From a virus, in the IMG/VR virus record IMGVR_UViG_3300009481_000120, positions 1-22,427 of that record: 22,427 nt of DNA, one strand, 5' to 3'. Positions 7,078-13,407 of this stretch are shown in pieces (the stretch's first letter is position 1; each line of letters begins with the position of its first letter). The notes beneath the pieces were generated by a model. It was not told the DNA's origin. It made no database searches and was given only the letters and a program-made list of their open reading frames with translations. The translations under genes were made by a program, and so were the position numbers.

Positions 7078-8170
7078 AGGAATAGAAGTTGAATCATATT
7101 TAGACCCACAAGGAGTGCCAACTATTTGCACAGGTTTAACCAAGTACACGAATGGTGATCCAGTTCGTATGGGTGATGTATGTTTTGAAAGCATATGTAC
7201 GGAATATACAAAAGAGCAAATAGAACGAGATATCCTACCTGAATTATCAAAAATTCCGGGTTGGGATAATCTTGGACCTAATCGCCAAGCAGCATTAATT
7301 AGCTTTGCTTGGAATATGTCTATTGATTTTTTCGAGAAATCAGAATTCGAGAATTTAAGAGAAGTATTAAAGGAAGGAGCGATACATCCAGAAGCGTATG
7401 AAGATGTTCCTTACATCCTTGGTCTATTCACAAAATCTTATGGAGAGCAATTGCCGGGATTGATGTACAGGAGAGAAATTGAATCTAATGAATGGAGGAA
7501 AGAATCAATCATACCAATACATTTAAAAGCTTCTCAAGAAACATACTTAAAGAAGGCTCCGATTAATCATTTTCAGTTATCAGAATCTGGAAAACAATTC
7601 GTTGAAGTTGATGAAGAATTATATGTTTCACGAATAGAGGAAATACCAAGAGATAACCATAGTTGGATCACATTAGTAGGAAGTGGTGAAAAGTGGATCA
7701 TCAATCAGACTCATTGGAGAGAAAGTATTGCTAACAACTTCATCATCAAAAAAGAAGAGAAAGTGAATTGGCATGTATTAGAAGATCGAGTAGGTAAGTA
7801 CGCCACCGTAGGAGAGATATTGCAATACGATCCTCGACGTGCCCCTCTAGAAGGCAGTGAAGACGAAATCAACCTATTACGACTTGTAGAACAATTCGAC
7901 AGCATTAGAGAGGCTTGGGGGGCTCCTATAGGAATACTTGGTGCATATAGACCAGAGGAGAAGGTAAAAGATAATTATCACTCCAAAGGAATGGCTCTTG
8001 ATATATATCCAGTGCAAGATGACTTGGTTGAGTTCAGTCGATGGTTATCAAGAAGATGGACAGGAGGTTTCCTTCCCAATAAAGGGAAAAATTATTTGCA
8101 TATTGACATCAGAAAGAATGGTGCTTTTTACACCAGACCTCAACAGTCTTTAAAATCTTTCGCTATTTGA
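7025..8170 (+). CDS. Modular endolysin: GH24 muramidase, SH3-like middle, M15-type peptidase
   Basis: This 381-residue enzyme should degrade peptidoglycan at the end of infection. Residues 1-160 match the GH24 (T4/lambda-type) lysozyme pattern: Glu18 in R-F-E-G, Asp27 in Y-L-D-P and Thr33 in P-T-I-C-T-G keep the E-x8-D-x5-T spacing of the catalytic triad. Residues about 165-235 (T-Y-L-K-K-A-P-I through H-W-R-E) look like an SH3-type wall-binding or linker domain. Residues about 285-381 match a Peptidase M15 fold, with metal ligands His319 and Asp326 in H-S-K-G-M-A-L-D and His359 in L-H-I-D. So it probably cuts both a sugar bond and a peptide bond. The start at 7025 overlaps the previous gene by 53 bases but is needed for a normal GH24 N-terminus. 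The last 31 bases overlap the convergent gene at 8140. Confidence 0.85.
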   Translation: MTHPLTIGKAATLIERFEGIEVESYLDPQGVPTICTGLTKYTNGDPVRMGDVCFESICTEYTKEQIERDILPELSKIPGWDNLGPNRQAALISFAWNMSIDFFEKSEFENLREVLKEGAIHPEAYEDVPYILGLFTKSYGEQLPGLMYRREIESNEWRKESIIPIHLKASQETYLKKAPINHFQLSESGKQFVEVDEELYVSRIEEIPRDNHSWITLVGSGEKWIINQTHWRESIANNFIIKKEEKVNWHVLEDRVGKYATVGEILQYDPRRAPLEGSEDEINLLRLVEQFDSIREAWGAPIGILGAYRPEEKVKDNYHSKGMALDIYPVQDDLVEFSRWLSRRWTGGFLPNKGKNYLHIDIRKNGAFYTRPQQSLKSFAI

Positions 8171-8688
8171 GAACCCACTTTCGATCCTTGATCCATTCCG
8201 AGCATGGTGGCAGCACCAGCAAGAAATGGTCCTAGTACTGGCACTCCGGCGAGTGTAGGCGCAGCAGCCGTTCCAACTGCGGAACCGACGAGTCGGCCCT
8301 GCATCTTCCCAGCAGCTCCTGCTTCAATGCACTCGGCTTGTTTTGCCGTGAGTTCGGGACTGCGAATTGATGATTGATTAAATTCATCTCCAACAGGCGA
8401 TTGTTTGAGTATGTAAGTCTCTGATTTCCCTTTCCTAAATACGCCAGCAGGCTTTTCTATTGTTCTTAGCTCCTCTACTATTTTAGGATCATGCATCCGA
8501 TGCTTGATGTTATAAGACTGAGCTTTATCAGACTTAAAGACATCAATGCTGTAGGAAGAATATTGACTTACAGGTAAATTAAATTTCGGTAATCCACTCT
8601 GGTTACGCCCCAGCAAAGATATTGCTAATACATTGGAAGCTCCGAAAGCTAATCCAACTCCGACGAGGAGCCATCTCTGCTGGGACAT
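8140..8688 (-). CDS. Putative membrane protein with N-terminal anchor and glycine-zipper segment
   Basis: This 182-residue protein is not recognised by family. Residues 6-25 (L-L-V-G-V-G-L-A-F-G-A-S-N-V-L-A-I) form a hydrophobic anchor or uncleaved signal. The middle is soluble and charged. Residues about 122-172 are a Gly/Ala-rich hydrophobic pair of segments with G-x3-G spacings (G-R-L-V-G-S-A-V-G-T), like glycine-zipper membrane proteins. Two cysteines flank it (E-C-I-E and the terminal F-K-D-C). The ATG lies 3 bases after the stop of the upstream minus-strand gene, so they are co-transcribed. Its 3' end overlaps the endolysin tail. A role in lysis (holin- or spanin-like) is possible because of the endolysin next to it, but a virion or DNA-injection membrane protein is equally likely. 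Confidence 0.55.
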   Translation of the reverse strand: MSQQRWLLVGVGLAFGASNVLAISLLGRNQSGLPKFNLPVSQYSSYSIDVFKSDKAQSYNIKHRMHDPKIVEELRTIEKPAGVFRKGKSETYILKQSPVGDEFNQSSIRSPELTAKQAECIEAGAAGKMQGRLVGSAVGTAAAPTLAGVPVLGPFLAGAATMLGMDQGSKVGSQIAKDFKDC

Positions 8689-8691
8689 AAT

Positions 8692-9114
8692 TTAGATCAC
8701 TTTAATTGCCATAGCTCCTTGGTTGAACTGAACAGTATCACCAAGTTGAACGTCAACAGACGTTGTAAGCTCTCCAGATGCTAGGAAGTTACCTGCCGTA
8801 GCTGCGTCCCAAATGCCAAAATGGGTGACAGTTGTTGGAGAGGAGTTTTGAGCACTTGTCGTAATTTGAGAGACAATTGCGTTTGTAATCTGATATCCAC
8901 CACCTGATGCTGAACTAACAGTACTGAATGAAGTACTTGCAATTGATGTTCGAGTACCAGAACCTTTAATAGAACTTGTTACATCGTTATTAGATCCAGC
9001 AACACCGGGATCTGCTGTATGCACTGAGACATATACGTTTGTGAGTGCATTAGGGAACGAAGAATTCTTTATCCAACCAAGAATCTTATTTGCAAGATAC
9101 GAGGAAAATGCCAT
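8692..9114 (-). CDS. Virion protein resembling Gp80-type phage tail proteins
   Basis: This 140-residue protein has the look of a small beta-rich phage structural family. It begins with M-A-F-S-S-Y-L-A-N-K-I-L-G-W, has V-Y-V-S-V-H-T-A-D-P-G in the first third, then a Ser/Thr/Gly-rich stretch. It closes with V-T-H-F-G-I-W-D-A-A-T-A-G-N-F-L, followed by a strand and G-D-T-V-Q-F-N-Q-G-A. I recall this order (YLANKIL... FTADPG... HFGI.DA..GG) from tail-associated proteins of many phages, some labelled Gp80-like. It probably sits on the tail or capsid surface. It is the second-last gene of the minus-strand block and is followed after 3 bases by the membrane protein. Confidence 0.65.
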   Translation of the reverse strand: MAFSSYLANKILGWIKNSSFPNALTNVYVSVHTADPGVAGSNNDVTSSIKGSGTRTSIASTSFSTVSSASGGGYQITNAIVSQITTSAQNSSPTTVTHFGIWDAATAGNFLASGELTTSVDVQLGDTVQFNQGAMAIKVI

Positions 9115-9157
9115 GCGAACTTCTACTTACTACTAGGGTTTTCTGTAGCTCTTACTT

Positions 9158-9167
9158 GTATTTTTAG
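9158..9167 (-). promoter_or_regulatory. Possible minus-strand promoter motif CTAAAAATAC
   Basis: Reading the minus strand, CTAAAAATAC lies about 44 bases before the ATG at 9114 in a 62-base gap. A near copy, CTAAAATAC, lies before the CP12-like gene (10122-10130). Both resemble the ATAAATA motifs elsewhere but are not exact. Confidence 0.22.
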
Positions 9168-9176
9168 AGGGTCTAA

Positions 9177-9968
9177 TTAGTACCCACCACCATACGGAGC
9201 TGTACTAGTAAGCGTAGCCATATTTGCACTTGAACCGCTGATGGTTCCACTTACTCTCCAATACATTTTAAGTCTTCCATAAGGAACCATTCGTCCAATG
9301 ATTGTTCCTTTCATTATTGTCAGGGTACCAGTCGATTCAGAAGTACCTAGAGCTGTACCACTGATTTCGTCTAGTTGGCTTAAAGGAGTCAGGGTAAGAC
9401 CATTCTCATTCACTCCTGAAGCTGTACCAAATAGCTTGACCAGACCAATACGACCAGTTAGCTCATTACGTCCAGTAGCCGTTCCATCTAGCAGTAGATA
9501 ACGAATGACTTGAAGACTTACGCTAAATGGCAATGCCTGCCACTGAGAGTTGCAAACAGTTAGGTAGTAAGTTCCTTTCGGTAGTTGTAAGTTGCTTTCT
9601 AAAACATCAGTATTAATAATTTCATTTTTGCAAGCAAAGCCATCTGGCTGGATCCTTATTTGATCTAAATGTTCGTTGAGCAATCCAAAAGATATATATT
9701 GATCTTCGTATTTGTTCAGTGAATTTTTAATAGCTCTTAAATCAGACTCTCCCGATGTGGTGACTTTGAAGTAAAGAGTATTCGTACCGACTTCAGACCC
9801 AACAGATCCTGTTAATGTTGTGTTCAGATTAAAGACTATACCAAGGTTCTTGGCTTTTGCAGGAGTATTATATTTGACATGTTCAGGTCTTAAGAATGAA
9901 GGTGATGATTTATCACTGCCCCCATAAGACTCTTTGATTTTGTTTATAGAGCCTGTTAAAGAAGTCAT
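9177..9968 (-). CDS. Repeat-containing probable virion protein
   Basis: This protein of about 263 residues is not assigned to a named family. The N-terminal 165 residues look like a beta-sandwich domain (residues about 37-155, ending G-T-Y-Y-L-T-V-C-N-S). The rest is a loose repeat of 20-24 residues built on G-T-A-x-G-x-x-E: D-G-T-A-T-G-R-N-E-L-T-G, then F-G-T-A-S-G-V-N-E-N-G, then S-G-T-A-L-G-T-S-E-S-T-G, then G-T-I-S-G-S-S-A-N. Such short beta repeats are usual in fibre or surface proteins. I chose the ATG at 9968, five bases after the CP12-like stop. A GTG at 9980, directly after an in-frame stop, would add four residues. Two cysteines occur, at about 115 and 143. Confidence 0.6.
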   Translation of the reverse strand: MTSLTGSINKIKESYGGSDKSSPSFLRPEHVKYNTPAKAKNLGIVFNLNTTLTGSVGSEVGTNTLYFKVTTSGESDLRAIKNSLNKYEDQYISFGLLNEHLDQIRIQPDGFACKNEIINTDVLESNLQLPKGTYYLTVCNSQWQALPFSVSLQVIRYLLLDGTATGRNELTGRIGLVKLFGTASGVNENGLTLTPLSQLDEISGTALGTSESTGTLTIMKGTIIGRMVPYGRLKMYWRVSGTISGSSANMATLTSTAPYGGGY

Positions 9969-9973
9969 AAGGA

Positions 9974-10096
9974 TTAGCACTCATATAACCGACACTCCTC
10001 ATCCGACGGATTTTCTTCGCAATACTCTAAGTATCGTCGTCGTTGTGGAGAGAGGATTGGTGAGTCTAGGTCGTCTTGGTCAAGAGAGTCGCTCAT
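9974..10096 (-). CDS. 40-residue CP12-like protein (C-terminal GAPDH-binding module only)
   Basis: This short frame reads M-S-D-S-L-D-Q-D-D-L and ends EYCEENPSDEECRLYEC. That tail matches the C-terminal module of CP12 (E-Y-C-x-x-N-P-x-x-x-E-C-R-x-Y-D/E), including the C-x8-C pair (Cys26, Cys35). In CP12 that pair forms a redox-controlled disulfide loop, and this end of the protein binds the Calvin-cycle enzyme GAPDH. The upstream CP12 part that binds phosphoribulokinase (A-W-D-x-V-E-E-L) is missing. An arginine run (R-R-R-Y-L) precedes the motif, and an extra Cys is the last residue. A stop codon lies directly before the ATG in frame, so no longer form exists. The next gene starts 5 bases after the stop, as in an operon. 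Full-length cp12 is a known cyanophage auxiliary gene; a module-only form is an inference from the motif. Confidence 0.68.
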   Translation of the reverse strand: MSDSLDQDDLDSPILSPQRRRYLEYCEENPSDEECRLYEC

Positions 10097-10264
10097 TCAA
10101 CATGGGAACCCTTGTATAGACGTATTTTAGTAATTCTTATGAGTCAGGAGCCCTACACGTTGGGATACGCCTAGGGATCAGTTTAAAGTTCTAAGAAACT
10201 ACAAAAATTAGAACTCCTAACCCATGCAACCCCTGACGTAGTTCTTCTTCGGGGCAAGCTTAAT
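10097..10264. other. 168-base non-coding gap with an 8-base inverted repeat
   Basis: This is the largest gap between genes in the window. I find no plausible frame in it on either strand. It holds a perfect inverted repeat, AGTTCTAA (10187-10194) and TTAGAACT (10208-10215), with a 13-base loop and no clear T run. On the minus strand CTAAAATAC (10122-10130) could be a promoter for the CP12-like gene. I saw no tRNA cloverleaf and could not recognise an intron core. Confidence 0.5.
10122..10130 (-). promoter_or_regulatory. Possible promoter motif CTAAAATAC before the CP12-like gene
   Basis: Reading the minus strand, this AT-rich string lies 25 bases before the ATG at 10096. It resembles the CTAAAAATAC before the gene at 9114 and loosely the ATAAATA elements on the + strand. 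No matching -35 box was identified. Confidence 0.25.
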
Positions 10265-10855
10265 CTATCTGAATTTTGATAGTTGTGGCCTAAGTTTCTT
10301 TTTCATATTGATGTGAATCAAAGGTCTGATCAAATTAAACAGCTCATGTAATGCATCTTTCTTGAAACTGAGCTGGATGATCGTTAGATGGTTTCGATGA
10401 ATTTTGGCTGGAATACTTAAATCGTTAAACCATGATTCCAAAGCTTCGTATTCCCTTTCTGAATATTTACCCCTAATAGAACCCTTCTTTCCAGTAATTC
10501 TTCCTTGATCAATCCATAATGCAGCAGCTCCTTTTAATCCAGTCGTATTCAAGACCTCTCTGGATATCATTCGCTTGTCTCTGGGATATAACAGTTCATA
10601 AGCTCGCCAAAGCATATCCCCTTGAAACCTGAATCGTTCCATATCGTAGAAACCATCAGTTGGCACACGATCCCAAACGTAATCAACAGGTCCATCGTGA
10701 TACTGACGTAATTTCCTGAGTTGATGATCTAAATAAGTTCGATCAATTTCTAATCTTTTAATTTCAAGCCATGGCCTTCTCCTTCTCCCCTTCAGGCTTA
10801 TTGATCCCTTTCCCAAGCTGTAACTCAGTGCGTGAGCTACGAATTGAGCTGACAT
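10265..10855 (-). CDS. Second LAGLIDADG-type endonuclease-like protein, degenerate first motif
   Basis: This 196-residue protein appears related to the gene just upstream. The two N-termini align from Met without gaps: M-S-A-Q-F-V-A-H-A-L-S-Y-S-L-G-K-G-S-I against M-D-A-A-D-V-R-G-L-L-G-L-L-V-G-D-G-S-L. Both also share L-L-Y-P and then a G-x2-A/G-A-A-x-L-W segment (here G-L-K-G-A-A-A-L-W-I-D-Q-G). The acidic residue that would end the first LAGLIDADG helix is Lys16 here, so cleavage at that site is doubtful, while an Asp is kept in the second motif. It could be an inactive copy, a partner subunit or a DNA-binding maturase-like protein. The start overlaps the upstream gene by 92 bases and is supported by the N-terminal alignment. 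Confidence 0.55.
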   Translation of the reverse strand: MSAQFVAHALSYSLGKGSISLKGRRRRPWLEIKRLEIDRTYLDHQLRKLRQYHDGPVDYVWDRVPTDGFYDMERFRFQGDMLWRAYELLYPRDKRMISREVLNTTGLKGAAALWIDQGRITGKKGSIRGKYSEREYEALESWFNDLSIPAKIHRNHLTIIQLSFKKDALHELFNLIRPLIHINMKKKLRPQLSKFR

Positions 10856-11456
10856 CCCATGACTCCTTGTTGAAGAGGTGTATTCGACTTTTTGGTGCGT
10901 AATGCTTTAAAACTTCTCTGATCTTTTGAGACTGTTCAGGATCGAAGAAGATTCGAGGTCTTACATATGCCTCATCGATTGATCCATCTGCTCCTGTCAG
11001 CATGGTTAGCCAGCCACAGATAAGTTGAGCCTCCTCAAAGGTTGAGCCAACCCTTCCAAGCAAAACAGACCCATCTTTCATCGGTTTATTACCTTCAGCC
11101 CATAACCACGCAGCAGCTTGAGCACCAAGCAAATCAAGCGTAGTTTTCGTTAATTGCTTTTCTCCTATTGGATAAAGGAGATTGTAAACAGGACGCAATT
11201 TGTTGGTTGAGACCCTAAATCTTAGTATTTGGGTTGATTTACCACTATTACGAGGCTTAGTTTTATAGGGAACAATTTTGGCCCTCGTGAAAATAAATTG
11301 CTTAAATTCGTCAACTTTTTCTTCTAAAAATGCAGACTCAGTTGCACCGGCTGTGAGAGTTAATTGGATATAACCTCCGCTAGGAGTGCGATATGGGACA
11401 AGACTCCCATCTCCAACCAGTAATCCTAAGAGCCCCCTTACATCAGCGGCATCCAA
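10764..11456 (-). CDS. LAGLIDADG-type homing endonuclease
   Basis: This 230-residue protein looks like a free-standing two-motif LAGLIDADG endonuclease, a mobile gene that cuts DNA at a long target site. Residues 8-19 (G-L-L-G-L-L-V-G-D-G-S-L) fit the first LAGLIDADG helix with catalytic Asp16. Residues about 112-123 (A-Q-A-A-A-W-L-W-A-E-G-N) fit the second, with Glu in place of Asp. The regions after each motif alternate strands and helices, as in the DNA-binding saddle. No splice-site or intein features are visible, so it seems intron-free. It lies directly upstream of and divergent from the capsid gene, a usual type of location for phage homing genes. It is the first gene of the minus-strand block. 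Confidence 0.65.
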   Translation of the reverse strand: MDAADVRGLLGLLVGDGSLVPYRTPSGGYIQLTLTAGATESAFLEEKVDEFKQFIFTRAKIVPYKTKPRNSGKSTQILRFRVSTNKLRPVYNLLYPIGEKQLTKTTLDLLGAQAAAWLWAEGNKPMKDGSVLLGRVGSTFEEAQLICGWLTMLTGADGSIDEAYVRPRIFFDPEQSQKIREVLKHYAPKSRIHLFNKESWDVSSIRSSRTELQLGKGINKPEGEKEKAMA

Positions 11457-11476
11457 AAGTTTTACCCTATGAGATG

Positions 11477-11484
11477 TATTTATG
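11477..11484 (-). promoter_or_regulatory. Putative late-type promoter motif on the minus strand
   Basis: The + strand TATTTAT at 11477-11483 reads ATAAATA on the minus strand, preceded by C. It lies 20 bases upstream of the endonuclease start at 11456, close to the distance seen before the genes at 3986 and 5295. It would drive the minus-strand block. Chance occurrence of such a short motif cannot be excluded. Confidence 0.38.
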
Positions 11485-11493
11485 ATATAGACA

Positions 11494-11510
11494 ACACACT
11501 GTAGGTGTGT
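11494..11510. repeat. Inverted repeat in the divergent capsid/endonuclease intergenic region
   Basis: ACACAC (11494-11499) and GTGTGT (11505-11510) form a perfect 6-base inverted repeat with a TGTAG loop. It lies midway in the 90-base region between the divergent endonuclease and capsid genes. It could be an operator, an mRNA leader hairpin for the capsid gene, or part of a homing site. Confidence 0.4.
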
Positions 11511-11546
11511 ATTTGTTCCCTATAAGTTTCGGAGTTATAAATCCCA

Positions 11547-12695
11547 ATGTGGATTGATAATGATTTTCCAAAACTGTTAGGAGCCGAACTCTACCGTCCT
11601 CATCCCGGTTATATCATCGAGATGGCTGTAGAGCCTGTAGTGGTACACGATTTTTCAAAACAGCCCGGACAAACCGTGCAGTTGGATCGTTATCGCTTCT
11701 GGGGAAATCCCGGTAATAAGGATTCAAGAGAGCGTACTGCTGATCAAACTCTTGGAACGGCTTCAAGCAGAAATATTGTTAAAGACAAGGTATTAGTAAA
11801 CCTTAAAGAGTACACAGGTCCAGCGGATCCAACAGATGCTACTTCTCCTTCAACCTTTAAGGTTGCTCGTGAGACATTGCTTACAGCACAGCGTCTTTTA
11901 TTGGATACTGGTAACCTCAACGTTTTTCATCAGTCAATCGGTTCGTTGACCCTTTTGGATGATTACAGACGTTGGAGAGACAGAGTATTCGCAGACGAGC
12001 TATTCAAGGCAGAAGCAAACGGCAACTCTTCATCTAGCACTGGTGGTTATTACTATCCCGGTGGTGATGCAAAGGCTGCTGCTGCTCCTTTCTTCACATA
12101 TGGTGTAGGTGTCTCAGCTAAGTTCGACGTAAAGACTGACTTACTGCAAGTTGTAAAAGACATGCGTAAGCGTAACGTTCCAACTTTTAGCGACGGCTAC
12201 TACAGATGTATTGCTGATCCAACAGCAATGATGCATCTTCGTCAGAACGACGCATTTAGAGAGATTGCACGTTATGCAGGCAACGGCATGGTTAATCCTA
12301 TGTCTCCTGAGCAAGCTCCTAACGCCAACTTCTTCCAAGGAATGGGACCAGCTTACGGTCAAGCTGGATTCGTTGCTGGACAACCAGTGATGCCAAGCGG
12401 CTTCCTCTTTGAGGGAGTAAGATGGTTCGAATCAACCAACCTTCCAGAGAAATCTATCAGTGCAAGCATCGCTGCTGCACCGGGTGGAGCTGGAGCTGCG
12501 ACATATACAGCAGCGCCAATGTTGTTCTTTGGACCACAGGCAGTTGGTGTTGGTATTGGTGGCAACAATGCCCAGATATTATTAAACAATAATGATGACT
12601 TTTCACGGTTTATCATTATGATCTGGTCACTGTTTGCAGGTTTTGAAATCCTTAATAAGGACTTCATTACTGTTGCTTACTCATTCGTATATTGA
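11547..12695 (+). CDS. Major capsid protein
   Basis: This 382-residue protein is the best candidate for the shell subunit, probably HK97-fold. Length is typical. The N-terminal part has Y-R-P-H-P-G-Y-I-I-E, then a loop-like region with R-T-A-D-Q-T-L-G-T-A-S-S-R-N, resembling the N4-gp56-like capsid family. The middle (residues about 195-245) has D-M-R-K-R-N-V-P-T-F and a Y-Y-R-C-I-A-D-P-T strand, typical of the capsid A/P-domain junction. The C-terminus is beta-rich and ends Y-S-F-V-Y. It is immediately followed by a protein with the strongest ribosome site in the window, as for capsid decoration or partner proteins. GGAG at 11531 serves as its own ribosome site. It is separated from the scaffold by more than 7 kb, which is unusual. 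Assignment is by features and context, not search. Confidence 0.75.
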   Translation: MWIDNDFPKLLGAELYRPHPGYIIEMAVEPVVVHDFSKQPGQTVQLDRYRFWGNPGNKDSRERTADQTLGTASSRNIVKDKVLVNLKEYTGPADPTDATSPSTFKVARETLLTAQRLLLDTGNLNVFHQSIGSLTLLDDYRRWRDRVFADELFKAEANGNSSSSTGGYYYPGGDAKAAAAPFFTYGVGVSAKFDVKTDLLQVVKDMRKRNVPTFSDGYYRCIADPTAMMHLRQNDAFREIARYAGNGMVNPMSPEQAPNANFFQGMGPAYGQAGFVAGQPVMPSGFLFEGVRWFESTNLPEKSISASIAAAPGGAGAATYTAAPMLFFGPQAVGVGIGGNNAQILLNNNDDFSRFIIMIWSLFAGFEILNKDFITVAYSFVY

Positions 12696-12700
12696 GGAGG
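12694..12700 (+). promoter_or_regulatory. Strong Shine-Dalgarno site GAGGAGG
   Basis: GAGGAGG begins inside the capsid stop codon and ends 12 bases before the ATG at 12713. It is the best anti-16S match I saw in the window, where most genes have weak sites, and suggests high expression of the following protein. Confidence 0.75.
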
Positions 12701-12712
12701 TAACTAATAACA

Positions 12713-13348
12713 ATGGCAAAGAAAATTTTTCCGGGTAACTGGGTCACAACCCTTTCGAGTTACCAAGGTCAGCCAGTTGTGGCTGTTCCCGGTAGACAGT
12801 ACTACCAAAAGATAGGTTATGCACTCGTTAACGCCACTGGTGGTACCGAATTTGATGTAACCATACCTAGTCCAGATATGCGTGGCGACGATAAAGTTCG
12901 TGCGAATATCACAGGTTTAACTCTTCCAGCAGGCGCAAACGTGTATCACGTTGGTGTTCGTGTTCCTGACCTTCGTAAGGACAGAGCAGTTGGATCAGCA
13001 ACTTCTGGACTTGTAGGTACCACTGGCGACACAATCGCAGTGAAAGACGCAGCAGCTTCAGCCGCTGGCACTATCTCAACTACTGTGGTTTCTACACCAA
13101 CAGTTGCTGTAGCTGGTGGCACAATTGCTCCTACTTCTGCGAAGAAAGGAGTTGTTGAAGCTAAGACACTTGCTGGAGCAGAGACTCTTAAGGTCTATGT
13201 AAGAAACGCAGCAGGAAATGCGGCTGGTTCAGCTCTTTCCTCTTCGGAAGCAGGTGGCACACCAATCATCGTCGAAGTAGCTTATTTCGTCGAAGATGAT
13301 GTAGCTGGTTTAGATAGCACATTTATTCCTTACATCACAGAGACCTAA
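12713..13348 (+). CDS. Probable capsid-associated (decoration-like) protein
   Basis: This 211-residue protein directly follows the major capsid gene and has a very strong ribosome site, so it is probably made in large amounts. It begins M-A-K-K-I-F-P-G-N-W-V, and about residues 20-95 look like a compact beta domain (D-V-T-I-P-S-P-D-M-R-G-D-D-K-V-R). Residues about 100-185 are Ala/Thr/Gly/Val-rich with few charges, like an exposed beta domain. The C-terminus (residues about 188-211) returns to a regular strand pattern with an acidic patch. No catalytic motif is seen. Decoration or cement protein is the best guess; a tail-tube role is less likely given the composition. It ends just before a terminator, closing the capsid operon. 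Confidence 0.6.
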   Translation: MAKKIFPGNWVTTLSSYQGQPVVAVPGRQYYQKIGYALVNATGGTEFDVTIPSPDMRGDDKVRANITGLTLPAGANVYHVGVRVPDLRKDRAVGSATSGLVGTTGDTIAVKDAAASAAGTISTTVVSTPTVAVAGGTIAPTSAKKGVVEAKTLAGAETLKVYVRNAAGNAAGSALSSSEAGGTPIIVEVAYFVEDDVAGLDSTFIPYITET

Positions 13349-13373
13349 ATCTATAGGTTTCTCACTACAATAA

Positions 13374-13402
13374 GGGCATCTCAATTTGGGGTGCCCTTTT
13401 TT
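13374..13402 (+). terminator. Rho-independent terminator closing the capsid operon
   Basis: GGGCATCTC (13374-13382) pairs with GGGGTGCCC (13388-13396) including two G-U pairs, with an AATTT loop and six T bases after it. It starts 26 bases after the stop at 13348 and ends 5 bases before the next ATG. Confidence 0.88.
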
Positions 13403-13407
13403 AATTT

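Noticed and set aside
9298-9501. A + strand frame inside the minus-strand repeat protein gene
   Set aside because: Composition is that of a shadow of the repeat-coding strand.
9934-10119. A 61-residue + strand frame across the CP12-like gene
   Set aside because: It is antisense to the CP12-like gene and part of the next gene, shows no recognisable motif and no ribosome site.
10097-10264. tRNA or group I intron in the gap next to the homing genes
   Set aside because: No cloverleaf with paired arms and no recognisable intron core could be found by eye.
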